A DNA stretch of 64,000 nt from Marchantia polymorpha subsp. ruderalis (Eukaryota > Streptophyta > Marchantiopsida > Marchantiales > Marchantiaceae): positions 3,244,001-3,308,000 of the forward strand of contig AP031357.1 in the NCBI GenBank assembly GCA_037833965.1. Reading direction: 5' to 3'. Positions 35,444 to 48,079 of this stretch are shown here, piece by piece. The notes beneath the pieces are model-generated. The model saw only the letters and a program-made list of their open reading frames with translations. It did no database searches and was not told the origin of the DNA. The stretch's first letter is position 1, and every line of letters begins with the position of its first letter. The position numbers were made by a program, and so were the translations under genes.

Positions 35444-38400
35444 CCATGACTGATGTGTCCAAGTCTCCAGTGCCACATACAGTCAGAAATCATCGAAGCA
35501 TAAATTTCACGACCAGAAGCACATGTAGCAGAGCGATGTAGCCGTCGTTTGCGGAAGATCCGAACACTCAGATTGAGTCCCTGTGGTTTTTTGTCTCGAA
35601 CAAAAGCTGCATCCAGGATCAAACGACGCATACGCCAGTTCTAGAACAAAATTGCACCACTTAACATGTCAACTTTCCGCTTACAGAGTCGGCACACCAA
35701 TATGCCAATCATTTGAAAAGTGTGTAACCACAGGCACGGTCGGGAGGTTATGTGCTTGGGTTACGACATGAACCGAGTCCACCAGTACATGGTCAGAAAG
35801 CTCACCACGTCTGTCATAAACATGGTCAAGACGTCTAACGATGCCCCGGCACCATGGTTTATGGGGTCCTCTGATACTATGTCGGACTTGTGTATGTACA
35901 TGAGAGGACAAGGGAGCACACGCAGGAGCGCACACACACACTACAAAGAATGATTGCGAATGGTAGTGAGGTCCCTAGATACCTGAATACTGTACTGTCC
36001 TACCGGTTGGTAAACTGACAGTAGGTGTTATGTTAACACCTGACACCTACACTGTCTAAGTAGTTCCTGACAGTTTCAAGAGTGTTCAGGATTTATAATT
36101 CTGGAGAAAACAAACGATTACAATTCCTGAATTTGGCGGATGGCATCTGGTGACTCGACTCGATTTAGACATACCCAAGATCGACACGTGAATGTCTTTA
36201 AGCTTGAGATAGTCGTCCAGTGCAAGCACGAGGTTGCAGAAATCTCCTCAAAAGTACTTTAAGATTCACCTTTTTCCTTCTATTGATACCTTTTCTAGTA
36301 GTCGAAAAGAGAAATAACTGGCTCAGGTACAAAAACAGGAATGCAATATGTTATTCTGGCAAAAAGCCATAGCGAACTATAGTCTTGTGGAGTTCCAGAA
36401 GCAGAAGGCAATCGTCTCTGTGCTTGAGACTTGTCTTCGAACTCTGAAATCTCTGCGTAAAGTGCATTTCCAGTACATCTTGTCAACGCGCTAACAGGAT
36501 GGCTCAGTAATACAGATCTCTGTCGTGCTTTCTCCAAACTTAAACACTGTAGTCTAGAACTCTATAACCACTTATGAACCGGCATTATTTCAGAGCTTGT
36601 TGCAGGAATCTGAGAGCAGCACTTAAACAAGGTTGATTTGCGATGGAATGCTTAACTGTCTGACCGATGAAATTTACAGAATTCATTCACAACAGAGCAT
36701 CATTCACCAACACTCAGACTCGGGGTATTTACTTTTTCAAGAGGCCACCGTTATGGTCGAGAAAGATGTTTGTATGGAATACATGACCTACTTCTAACGT
36801 GTACTAATTTCCAACGAGCATCAACTGGTAACACGAGGCATCATCATCATATCAGCGTTACTTCTTACTACCACCAGTGATAAGTTTGTTGCTAAATTTA
36901 AACTACAGAGTCATCAACAGCAGACTGCCTCTCCATCTGAAATGTGGATGAAGCTAACGCGTGAATGTTACTCTCGAACAAATGTAGCTGCGATAGGATG
37001 AAGTTTTAGATATCAACAGAAAAATTTCTCTACCATTTGCAAGAATGTACGAGGGGCTAGTAATAATTGATAATATTTGGACTACTAGCCTTCGTGTGGG
37101 TTTAAAATGATGCAGTCTGACACCAAAGTTCAGCATGAACTCTCATTTGCGGGTCTCTGAGAACAGCTCAGTATAACCTTCACCAATAATAACCAAATTT
37201 AATCATCCAATTGTTGGAACCGGTTGCATCAACCATATCTAGGTCTTCGTCAAATGTCATGAAAAATCTGTGCCCGTCTTTACGCAACGTGTAACTCTCG
37301 TCTGATAATGTGGAGACGTGAACTCTTCGGACTCCTGGTGTGGCTCTTTGAGGATTTTTCATTAGTATTGTATATCTGAATTCTTTCCATTAAGCTTGTA
37401 CTACAGTGTGTCTTAAAATGAGTGACTCATTTAGAGAATTTGTGCAGAAGGCTGTGCTGTACGAGAGCTTTGTGATTGAAACTCTTGCACAGTAAAGCTG
37501 GAAAGTTCAGTTCAATGCCTTCACATCTTAGACCTGATAATTTTTTTCCTGTAAATGTATATCATATCTTCTGTACTTTAACTTCTGAAAAGATACTGGC
37601 ACACAAAGTATCTAATTGTCAGTAGTTAAGCCTAAAAGGAGTGTAGGTTTAACCACAAGAACACATATTTGATTCATTTGAGTACAAAGTCTACTCTAGA
37701 ACTCTGACAAAAGTGGAATTAGATTGAAAGCAAAATCATGTGTTTCAAACTTCAACTTCAAGCACTGTCCACTATATCCATGGAAAGAATCAACATAGTT
37801 ACTTGAGAACAGGCGTATACCGCATAACTCCAGAACAATTCTCTTAGGCAGGGATGAGATTTATGGAGCTTTTGTGGTGAACCTACGAAGATAAATCGAT
37901 TTGCTAGCGGCTTTTCAGATGAAGAATGCACAATCTCTCTTGTAACCAAACAAGGAATCAAATGGAAAACCCTCAGATACTAGTTATAAGTCGCCTCAGA
38001 TAGGTGAGAAACTAAATTCTCGAGCGATCGACGACCATAGTAAAAGTAACATCGCGTGTGATCTAAGTTTGCAACCTAATTTTTTGAGCCACCAACAGAC
38101 AAGGCGAGAAATCCGCAACCTGATCAACCGGACCTTGACAAATTTTTTGAGTGGCTTCTTTCGAGTGAGTTTTGGTGAAGTACCCTGTTCACGATGATAT
38201 CACGAAGTCAATGACCAGCTTATGTAGATCTGCGCAACTGTTGTGGATGCCTGAGAACGCGTTGGTGTCCCTTGTCCACTCGATCGATCGCGATGGCATG
38301 AAACGCAGGCAATTGTGCTTTCCACGCAAGGACACTGAATTAATGTTATCCGACTTCCACCCATGCTGCGAGCTGAACACAACTCCCGACGACCTTACCA

Positions 38401-39543
38401 AGAAATTCCGAAGCTTTAGACGGTATCCGAGAAGCTGAGTCTTGACGTATATGCAGACTTTTGCATTTTCAAAAGCACACTACTCTTGACTTGACCACAT
38501 ACCCGATCATTTGTCCTGCTTGTATACTCCTGGGAACACTGTGGATCTTCATGCTTTCTACTTGTTCAACCCTCAGGCGTTGCTTCTTTGTTCAGTCAAA
38601 GCTCGAGGTCTACATCTTGGGGTTAGATGGAGTTCGATCTGTGATAACCTGATTCAAACTCTACATTCGCCCCGGCGTTAGCTCTACTCCATTGTGACGA
38701 TGGACAGCACGATAGTACTTATTCAAATGCATGACAGAGCAAGTACGAAGCGAAGTACGTGGTATTATTCTCATTATTCTAGTTCACAGATAAGAACCGA
38801 CGAATAAATAGGCGGGTTGGTAGTCAATGGCTTTCCTCGCCACGAACTGTGCATCAAAAGTTAACAGAAAGTCGCGTCGTTTGGACCTTCAAAACCAAGA
38901 CACCCACTTGTTCTGCTTATCGGAGCCATAACTAGTATTGGAGATATTGGAGCTGTATGTGGTTTGACATGGAGCGGAAACTCAGGAATAAGACCCGGAT
39001 ATAGAAGGAAGATTTCCGACTCGTGGGCATGTTCTTCGTCTTGTACTAGTATGAATTGGTGGTCGTTCCACATACTGCGACTATGTACAACGTTGAATGG
39101 AGGCAGAAACATCATTCGGATCATAAGGGAAACGTGGTCATCGCTTCAGAGTTTGTGTTCCTATAAGGTTTTTCTTCTACCTGACATTCCTGTCTGCAAC
39201 TACTAAATCTTCCTTTAAAACCTTCTTCATCAGAGACTGCAGCTCCTGGTATTCCAACTACAATTTTGCCCTTTGCGAGATGCCGTCGTCTCCGAATATC
39301 TTATGTTGGCATTGAACAAGCTTCGTACTCTGTTTTTATACACATAGCTCTGATCTATATGTCAACGTGTTTCAGCGTCCGATTGTGCAATGTATACTGT
39401 CACTCACTAATACATAGGATTGAACATTGCAGAAAATATGCTCAAGAGTTCGGGAGATGAATTGGAGTTGAAACAGTGTGTTGGAGGTTGAGAATTCGAT
39501 TGTGACTTGTCTTTCTGTGACTTCATGGGTGCAGGTATACGAG
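35444..39543. other. 4-kb GC-moderate stretch, nothing recognised
   Basis: Only short overlapping open frames are present (up to about 88 codons) and none has a motif. Two small imperfect inverted repeats lie near 36016-36055 and 37048-37097. The last few hundred bases probably hold the promoter and leader of the LRR gene starting near 39544; an acceptor-like CAG at 39534-39536 raises the chance of an intron in that leader. Confidence 0.35.
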
Positions 39544-40944
39544 ATGGGCATGGGACAAGTTGAGAAACGGAGAAAGAATTTGCCTGTCGTTGAAACGAGT
39601 CAGTCTGCACTTCAAGATGCACATCGTAGTTTTGAAGCCTCTGGAAAGATGCTGTCGGATGCTGATGCTACTCCAGACAGAAGGAGGAAGAAGAATCAAC
39701 AAACAAATGGACTGTACAAGTGGCTGACAGAGGCTGCTAGAAGAGGATTCTTCTTCTTCAACAAGTCAGACAGTCGGGGTTTGATCCTCCAGCCAGAAAC
39801 AGTACCCGTCGCCATCGGCGATATCGGCCCTGTCAGAGCTAAAAGGCTGAAATTCTTGGGTTTGTCTAGATGCCAGCTTCGGGTGAATAATCCGAACCGC
39901 ATATGTCAGTAATTCGAAAACCTATACGTTTCTCATGGTTTTCAAGAGATATAACTCAATTGACTGACTTTAGTGCCAACAATCACTTGTGCGCAGCTGC
40001 TTCCGGAATTTGTATCAGGCCTGGTGAGACTTGAGTCGCTGCAATTACAGCACAATCATCTGAAGACACTGCCAGACTGGATAGGGAATTTGACGCAGCT
40101 CAAGTACTTGGACGTATCCGGAAACCTTTTAAAACATTTGCCTGATGGCCTGGGCAAATGCAGGTAATCCACTTATAGAATATGAAGGCAGAGTACGCTA
40201 CACTGACATGATGCTTGACTTCGGATCCTTTAGGTGTCCAACTTGTGCTGGCATCGGGAAGATGAAAAACGAATCTGCAAGCGAAGAGCTGTGAACTAAC
40301 TATACTATTTGATGGGTCCCTACATAGCCTGAATGTGTTCAATGACCCAGAGGAGTTTACTGAGTACGAACTGGTGAGCAGACACTAAAATCACGGGATT
40401 TGTGCCAATCTGCAGGTCGTTGTTGGAGTTCGATGCGAATTTGAATCAGCTGGAGAGCCTCCCCTGCACTCTCGGCCGCTTAGAGAAACTAGAAAAATTA
40501 CACGTGCACATCAACAATCTGAAGAGCCTTCCGCCCTCCTGCTCCAACCTGAAGTCACTGAGGTATGTCGACCTGCGCTTCAACAAACTCCAGGAGCTGC
40601 CAAAGTGTATCGGCGACCTGCAGCCGCTGGACTTCCAAGGCTGTGACATGGACGGCCTGCCAGAGTTCATAGATCTGAGCTTCAGTGAAAAAAGCTCCGA
40701 CTTGCAGACCGAATCACCGGCATTTTCCGCCGAGATTACCATTTACAACTATCTGTCAAATTCCGAACAGGGGAAGGACTTGTCTAAATGCTTCGAAGGT
40801 CAGCTCACGAACATGTCCATGATCCTGTTGCTGGATGGAAACCCCGTCAGCGTTCCTCCTATAAAGACAATGTATATCACTGGTTGTGCCACATTGGAAA
40901 GGTACACACAACAGGATCTCGTCGATTCTGATCCTAGAAAGTGA
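39544..40944 (+). CDS. Intracellular leucine-rich-repeat protein (PIRL/SHOC2-like), three exons
   Basis: Exons are read as 39544-39882, 39997-40163 and 40416-40944, with GT-AG introns and consistent phase (0, then 2), giving 344 residues. The frame is open to 39478 without an ATG, and a CAG acceptor-like site precedes the chosen start, so an upstream coding exon is possible. The N-terminal third is charged and includes DRRRKKN. From about residue 110 there are some six leucine-rich repeats of the 22-23-residue SHOC2/PIRL type, for example LESLQLQHNHLKTLPDWIG and LKYLDVSGNLLKHLPDGLG. There is no signal peptide, membrane segment, kinase or NB-ARC domain. After LPKCIGDL the repeat pattern fades into an unusual C-terminal region of about 100 residues. 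Plant intracellular Ras-group-related LRR proteins are the closest family I know. This one is short for that family. Confidence 0.75.
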
Positions 40945-41951
40945 CCGCATCTGATTCAGGTTCTCGCTAAATGCACTCCGATATGCCAAACATGTCACTG
41001 ACAAATTTGTCCCCTCAGCCACTGCTGGCCAGGTTTCTCGAGCTAACAGCTCATGTACATACATCAAAGTTTTTAGTAGTATGAAGAAGACGAAGTGTAG
41101 TGTACGCTGTGGCAGCTTTCTACGACTGATACAACCCAACCATATGAGGTGATCATGAAAAACCGCAATCCAAATTTTAACGATGAGATATCCGATCATC
41201 TCGTAGTGAAACTAGTGTATGGATGAAACTGCAGAAAATGAACAGTTGGAAAGACTGTTTACAAATGTCAAAGAATTATGTGGATAATGTGAACACTATC
41301 TCTTGATTACAAAAAGAATTTTGTAACAAAACCATCAAAATTTTATAGTCAAATTTTTTTTTCAAGAGCTTTAATGGATAAATTAATAACATTCAACCTA
41401 GAAGTCCATTAGCAATTATGAGAAAAGGAGACATTGCATAACTGTTATGATAGATCAATCAATATGCAATTTACCTCTATATGCTAAATTATGATTCACA
41501 ACTCTAGGCTAGAATTAGCATGTATTACATATCCAAATTTAATTTGATCTCTCTTATTTTTTCAATTCAACACCAAGTAAATGTACTCAACCATAATAAT
41601 CTAATCTATATGGAATTTTGATTCAAAATATTTCAATATCACGGAAACTTACAAATAAGTTACACAGAAATTTCAGATTATTCAATTATATCAAGTTCTA
41701 ATTAAGACAGTAAAATCGTTTTTAAAAACATCAATCATACAAGAAAAGTGATACTATTTATTTTAATTTATTTTCATATTAGTACATTATAAAACCAAAA
41801 TAAGTTTTATTGTGACAAAATAAATTAATTGTGTGATATCAACAATACTATACTCAAAATCAAGTTATTTCAAGAATATCATTTCAATGTCCGAAATACA
41901 AGCATAAAGTAAAGTAAGAAATTTGCAATCAAATACCAATACGAAAATAAA
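40945..41951. other. Flank between the LRR gene and the DNA transposon
   Basis: The first 280 bp are GC-moderate and are probably the 3' untranslated region. From about 41230 the DNA is AT-rich and shows no gene or repeat family that I recognise. Confidence 0.4.
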
Positions 41952-41953
41952 TA

Positions 41954-44069
41954 GAGTAGAACCTCCAATAGCGAATACCCTTGGTACCTCACAGCAGGTG
42001 ATTAGTATCAGAGGTTATTACCTAGCAGAGGTAATGTTTGAAAAGCTGTGCGCGGCCATGGTAACGCTTTGAGAGTTAAATGGGCCTCAAAATTCGCGAT
42101 GCTAGTACGTCTACTCGACAGTGCGCGGACCCACTCATAGAATCGACCACATCTCCGCCACGGCATATTCTCCATCGGAACATTTACTTTGCCGCAGCAA
42201 CTGCTCCGTCGTGCATCTTCTCCGCAGCTCCGACTTCACAAAGTCCTCTGAGCATCATGTCTCTGAAGAAAACTTCTTACACTCTGATGACAGACAAGCA
42301 GAGGATCGCTCTTGTCAAACAGAAACAAAATGAGCTGCGTATGACGCACACAAACCTCATTTCTTGGGCAGAGAAGCACCTTGACATGAAAGTCAACCAG
42401 TCGATCAGCTCAAAGACACTGGTAAGGTCGGAAGACATCCTTGCCAAGAGAGACAACCCTACGGATGTGAAGCGACATAAAGTTGTAAAGTATCGGCTGA
42501 TGTAAGAGGCCCTTTACGAGTGGTTCATTGCTTATCAGGGTCAAGTGAACATGAGCAGTGAGCTGCTAAAAGCTCACGGAGCCAAATTCCTGTATGAACT
42601 GTATTCAGAAGCGGATGGGTTCAAATTTTTGAACGGATGGCTCGAGAAGTTCAAGGCTCGCTACGGAATCAAATCCTTTCATCGATTCAAAAAAAGTGGT
42701 TCTGTTGACATGAGTGTTGTCGACCAGGCTCTTCCTCGACTTCGTGAACTACTTGACCCACTTCCATGGACAGACATCTACAACATGGATGAAACTAGAC
42801 TTTTCTTCTGCATGCTTGTAATCCCAATCGGAAAATAGGAGTTATTATTTGCCTTTCTCTTCTAAACATGCTAATATTTGTCCTCGCTTTTGCAAGCGGA
42901 CTCTCGTTGGCAACAAAGCAATTGGAGGGCCGTAAGGCATAGAAGGAACCGATAACACTTCCAGTCTGCTGCAACAGTGACGGCAGTGACAAGTTGCCAC
43001 TCTAGATCATCAAAAAGTTTCAAAATCCGCGGTGCTTCAAGAACTTGAAAAGGGAGAACCTTGGTTGCAAGTACCGTTGGAACTTGAAGGCATGGATAAC
43101 CCAGGTCATTTTACTTGAGTGGATCAAGTGATTCGATCTCCGGATGGCGGAGATCAAACCACTTGACAACTGTTGTGCTCATATTCTTGTTTCTCGTCTC
43201 CCTGAGCTACGTAACACAACCGTCACGTAACTTCCGCCAAACACAACGTAAAAAATCCAGCCTTGCGATGCAGGTATAATTCGGAACTTAAAAGCTTATT
43301 ATCGTCGTCGGTTCAACGAGAAAATACTTTTGCGTTCATCCAGAAAAATTGACATTTTTTTAGGCATCCAAATGCCTGTTACAGCAAGGAATTTGGATGT
43401 CAAGCCGGAAACAATTTCCAATTGCTTTCAACACTGTCAAATCCGTACAGAGGACATCGGGCTACGCCCCGTAACGGAAGACATGGTAGAGCCATCAGCT
43501 GAAGTCATCAGTGAACTAGAGAGCGAGATTCGTAGGTTCTGCTATGAGAATCCTATGAACATTCAAAACCTACTGAACTACCCTGATGAAGAAATTGTGA
43601 CGTACAAGCCGACCAAAGAGGAGATTGTCGCAAACTTGAAGAAGCTGGTTGTCGAGATTCCTGGCCCTGAAGAAGAGCACGACAGTGAAGATCTACCAAA
43701 AATTTGCCCTAGTGATGCCATTTCCATGCTCGAGAAGCTTCAACACTTTTGGCTTCAGCAGGAGAAGGTCCATACGGAAAATCTTTTGTCAATAAGAAGC
43801 ATGATGGACGTTGCTCCTCGCAGGATTCGAACTGAGAAGTTGCAGAAAACCACATTAGATAGGTTTTTTGCCAAGAAATAGGCCACAGGTGATAGGTGTT
43901 TGCTGTCATATTTACTAAGAAAACAATCGAAACTGTCCCAATTTTATTCACTAGTAGAGAAAGGAGGCTATTCCCTAAGCTGCATATACTCAAGGTCTGG
44001 ACCGAAAGATTTTCACTTGGTACTGGAGGTTATTTGCTACTAGAGTATTTGGTAGTGGAGGTTCTTCTG
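41954..44069 (+). mobile_element. Pogo/Tigger-type (Tc1-mariner superfamily) DNA transposon, inactive
   Basis: Inverted ends pair over about 25-30 bp. The left end starts GAGTAGAACCTCC and the complement of the right end starts CAGAAGAACCTCC. A TA lies immediately outside each end (41952-41953 and 44070-44071), the expected target duplication. The total length is 2116 bp. The interior encodes a CENP-B-like transposase in one direction with DNA-binding and DDE parts. The transposase is broken, but the ends are well preserved, which suggests moderate age. Confidence 0.9.
42257..43881 (+). pseudogene. Pogo/Tigger transposase (CENP-B N-terminal, Tc5 HTH, DDE_1), broken
   Basis: Likely start MSLKKTSYTLMTDKQR at 42257. 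Order of parts: CENP-B-type helix-turn-helix (about 42275-42480), second Tc5-type helix-turn-helix (about 42590-42710, with FLNGWLEKFKARYGI), and DDE_1 catalytic domain. The first catalytic aspartate is in NMDET near 42785. The second lies in LLDNCCAH near 43160-43180, and the third in IQPCDAG near 43255-43275. The C-terminal part, 43330-43881, is an open frame. An in-frame TAA interrupts the segment at 42503-42505, the frame continues unchanged after it, and the catalytic domain between about 42839 and 43330 has further frame changes and stops. Such a protein would bind the inverted repeats and cut at TA sites; here it cannot be made whole. Confidence 0.85.
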
Positions 44070-44071
44070 TA

Positions 44072-45350
44072 ATCCATTTAAGTAAGGTCAAATTAACGAC
44101 GTAAATTTTCACATTAAAAATCTTAATCTAAGTTATATCATATTTTTAATCATTTCTATCCTATAGTTGTGTGTCATACAAAGTATATTTAAATATAATC
44201 AAATTCATTTAAATTACTTGAGTATAAATCAACTCCTCATATCAAAGTAGTAAAAGCTTACTCTCTTAATAAATTATTACCAAATCAAATTTCATGATCA
44301 AAACTTACTTATATAACAATGAATTGAATTCTACTCTTAGTAGAAATGATATTTTGATATGTTATAACTATTTATATTATAATGTTATCACAGTATTCAA
44401 TAATCAAATAAGCTTCAAAAATTCAGTTTTTAAATTAACATTTTTTAATGCATGTAATTTAGACATACATGTTTCTTTTTTTTTTCCAAAATTTTTGTCT
44501 TGCATATATTTAAAAGACTAATTTGTAAAATTGGATTTTTCAATAACATATTTCAGATTTAACGAGATTATTATCAATTATTATATTGATATGAGTACAT
44601 GAAATATTTATATATATAAATTTTAATTTTATTTGAGATTGATAAATATTTTATATATCATGATTCAATGATTTTTATAATGTATCTCTATAGAAGTTTG
44701 AAAACTTCAAAGACGGTTTGTCCTTCGACTTGTTTCAAAAAACCAGTCGAGTGTAACTTGAGTAAAAATATCGGTTGTTACACACATGCGTTACTTTTAC
44801 AAACAAACTTGACAAACCTTATAATAGAGTCATGAACAATTTGATCAAAATATCAAAAGAAATTGTCCTTGAGTATTTCATTAAAGATTTGTCACGAAGA
44901 TGGATGTACTTGACAATGCTGCAGAAAGCGTTAATATTGTTATGAATCGAAGAGACAACATCTATGGAGATGATTTTTAATAGTTAAACACTCTTGACAC
45001 CTATATCATCGTGGTTTGATTGAAGTGCACATACTTGAAATGTATTTTAGTAACATTCATAAAGTCACTTTGGTTAAAATTTTAGTGATCATGTTATGAG
45101 CCGAAGTAACAACATGAAATTTTTCTCTACTGTATTAGTGGCATTCATCATAGTCCCGGATACTGCATCAATGATTTGTAACTCGTACTACTAGCTTTTC
45201 TAGTGTGACAAGTTTCCACTTTTTAAAATTCGTTTCATATGCATATCTATCATCTAGATTTGGATTTGATGTTAATCTAGATGCAACGAGTGTCCATATG
45301 TGGAATACAAAATACAACTATATATAAAAGGATAACATGCTAAATACACC
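44072..45350. other. AT-rich stretch, no family recognised
   Basis: It resembles the decayed repeat blocks in composition. No gag, pol or transposase trace was found. The only open frame (44294-44521, +) is AT-driven and rich in Asn, Tyr and Phe. Confidence 0.35.
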
Positions 45351-46352
45351 TTGTTCGGGTTGACGGGCTAGTCCCATCGATTCTATATTCTAGTGGTTAT
45401 TATCTAAGATACCCTGAAATATACAGCGTTTGCCATAACAGGGATATGTCAAATGAAGCGAGGTTGGAGGTTTGCTGTCAGGGACTAATTATACTTGTTG
45501 TCAGAGACTTTCAAGTTAACCTCGGCCGATCTAAACCATATACCAATCGATGCAGTCTCCACATCTGTTGGCTATAGCTCCGTTGGAGTTGCTCCGTGGA
45601 GTACCGCCTGCACAGATGAGAAATCGAGAAACGGGTGGTGAATCGGAAGTCAAAGTCAACGAGCTAGATACGGAGAAATATTAAGGAAATATCTGTGTTG
45701 GCAAGGAGAAGCGGGCGGTCAGCTTTCGGACCTTCGACAATGGGGATAGCGTGTCCATCCAACAAGGATCACCAAAGCGCTTGCGCATTTGCCACTGCTC
45801 GCGTGGATAGGACGCGGCGATCGGCCTGAGGCTGCGAGTGCGAATGGAGGTCTGGGGAGTGTAGTGGACTTTTGGACCGGGTCCAAAAGACCAGGTCCAG
45901 AAACTCTACAACTGGAAAGATCGTGTGCTGAGGATAGCTTGGCGTGCTCTTAGAGTTTAATAATCGCTGAAGGAAAGCAGCTGAGCTTGCTGAGGATTCG
46001 GAGAACCTTTCCATCTTCGCGCACATGCCCGACATCTGGACTTGGCCCACCAACACCATGTCCGGGACTCTGTACGAAGTTTGGAGAGGCCGCCACTTTG
46101 GGAACGACTGAGTCTCCGATGGCATGCTTTGTTCAGCAATCTGTTTGGATAAAATTGTGTTGTGTGGAGAATCGACGTCGATGAGCCTTCCTTCGGCTCA
46201 TGCTGGTGGAGGTGTCGCCAGTAGCCTGTTGTTAACGACGACCTCAACATTCCGCAGACGTAGTCCTGTTTCTATGCTGCAACCCTGTGGCCGGCTAAAC
46301 CTTCCACCATTTTTTGTCGTTTTTCAAAGCAGGATCGACCCGATTTTTACTT
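45350..46352. other. GC-moderate stretch before the tandem array
   Basis: A - strand open frame at 45769-46125 (118 codons) has ordinary composition but no recognised family, and another frame overlaps it. I do not call either a gene. Confidence 0.3.
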
Positions 46353-46353
46353 T

Positions 46354-47180
46354 AGCCTACTGCTGACGAAGTCGGGAAGCTCGACTTGTCAAATCGAGTT
46401 CACCACCACTTTCCTCGCAAACCCTGTTAAGGGGTGCTCTTGTTGAAAGGGCTCTTGCTTGAGCCTACTGCTGACGAAGTCCGTCTGCTAGTCGGGAAGC
46501 TCGACTTGTCAAGTCGAGTTCACCACCACTTTCCTCGCAAACTCTGTTAAGGGGTGCTCTTGTTGAAAGGGCTCTTCCTTGAGCCTACTGCTGACGAAGT
46601 CCGTCTGCTAGTCGAGAAGCTCGACTTGTCAAATCGAGTTCACCACCACTTTCCTCGCAAACTCTGTTAAGGGGTGCTCTTGTTGAAAGGGCTCTTGCTT
46701 GAGCCTACTGCTGACGAAGTCCGTCTGCTAGTCGAGAAGCTCGACTTGTCAAATCGAGTTCACCACCACTTTCCTCGCAAACTCTGTTAAGGGGTGCTCT
46801 TGTTGAAAGGGCTCTTCCTTGAGCCTACTGCTGACGAAGTCCGTCTGCTAGTCGAGAAGCTCGACTTGTCAAATCGAGTTCACCACCACTTTCCTCGCAA
46901 ACTCTGTTAAGGGGTGCTCTTGTTGAAAGGGCTCTTCCTTGAGCCTACTGCTGACGAAGTCCGTCTGCTAGTCGAGAAGCTCGACTTGTCAAATCGAGTT
47001 CACCACCACTTTCCTCGCAAACTCTGGTAAGGGGTGCTCTTGTTGAAAGGGCTCTTCCTTGAGCCTACTGCTGACGAAGTCCGTCTGCTAGTCGAGAAGC
47101 TCGACTTGTCAAATCGAGTTCACCACCACTTTCCTCGCAAACTCTGGTAAGGGGTGCTCTTGTTGAAAGGGCTCTCCCTT
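46354..47180. repeat. Tandem array of a 120-bp unit, seven copies
   Basis: Units begin (at AGCCTACTGCTGACGAAG) at 46354, 46463, 46583, 46703, 46823, 46943 and 47063. The first is about 109 bp because it lacks the CCGTCTGCTAGT segment; the others are 120 bp. The array has no spacers and no open frame in any reading frame. Copies differ at only a few positions (for example GCTT/CCTT before GAGCC, GTTAAGG/GGTAAGG). Each unit holds a short inverted repeat, CTCGACTTG facing CAAATCGAG, which is perfect only in the second unit (CAAGTCGAG). High similarity points to recent expansion or active homogenisation. Confidence 0.95.
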
Positions 47181-48079
47181 CGCTTCGCAGCCACGACACT
47201 TGTCTAAGAGCTGCTGCTGCTACCAAATTTACTCTTCCACGTGCAATTATAATTCTATTCTATTTGTAACTAGCACTCGAAGCCTCATGTCCCCCGACTG
47301 CCTGTTTGGCAAAGGATAAACCCAAACCTCGCTGTCGGAAATAAAAAGAAGAGCTTTCTCGATCGTGGTGTGCTCTGTACTGTAATCTCTTCGGAGAGCG
47401 TTGTGTGGAGTATCCGCGGAGATCGAGCTCATCTCTATTTCTTCTTCGTCCAGCACGCCACGTCCTCCTTTGACTTGCCGTAGCTGGCAAAGTGCGCACT
47501 TTTGTATACACGACGAGCGCAAACCTTGAAAGCTCTATTTATCTATTAAGCTGGTCTTGGTCGGTCAAGCAGGAGTGAGTAGCTCTGTCAGCTCCCTCTT
47601 GACACCGATCCGTCTGCAGATCGGAGTCCGTAGGTCTTCTGTCACGTGTCCTTTGTTGTCCCCTTCTGGTTCTCTAGTCGCTCTGTCGTCTGTTCATTGG
47701 ACTCAGTGTTTCTTTCCGTCTCTTGAATCGTTCGAGCATATCCCTTATAGTTGACGTACACTTTCTCCTCGTAGACAGAGAAAGAGTGTGAGTGAGTGAG
47801 AGAGTGTGTGAGTGTATATGTGTGCGGCTGCTTAAGATCCGAGATCAGAAATCCCGGCTGAATAAAATACGTTAGAGGCTTTCGACGGCTGGGTCTCTCT
47901 ATGATCGATTCCCGATTGCTCTTCGTAGCCGACCGAGCCACTGTGGCCGCCGACAACTGAACGAGGAACTTGGCGGCTGTACTCTTGTACAAACATGTAC
48001 AAGAGCTGATTGGAGTCTCAATCATCTGAACGGCCGGCCACTCAGTGTACATTTGGATTAGTAAAGGATCTCCATAGTC
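47181..48079. other. Upstream region of the secreted LRR gene
   Basis: It lies between the tandem array and the LRR start codon at 48080. A GT/GA-rich simple-repeat stretch lies at about 47780-47825. A - strand frame at 47247-47522 (91 codons) has no recognised family. I could not place a TATA box with confidence. Confidence 0.35.

Noticed and set aside
46354-47180. CRISPR-like or repeat-protein interpretation of the 120-bp array
   Set aside because: Units are directly adjacent with no variable spacers, all reading frames contain stops, and the window is eukaryotic.
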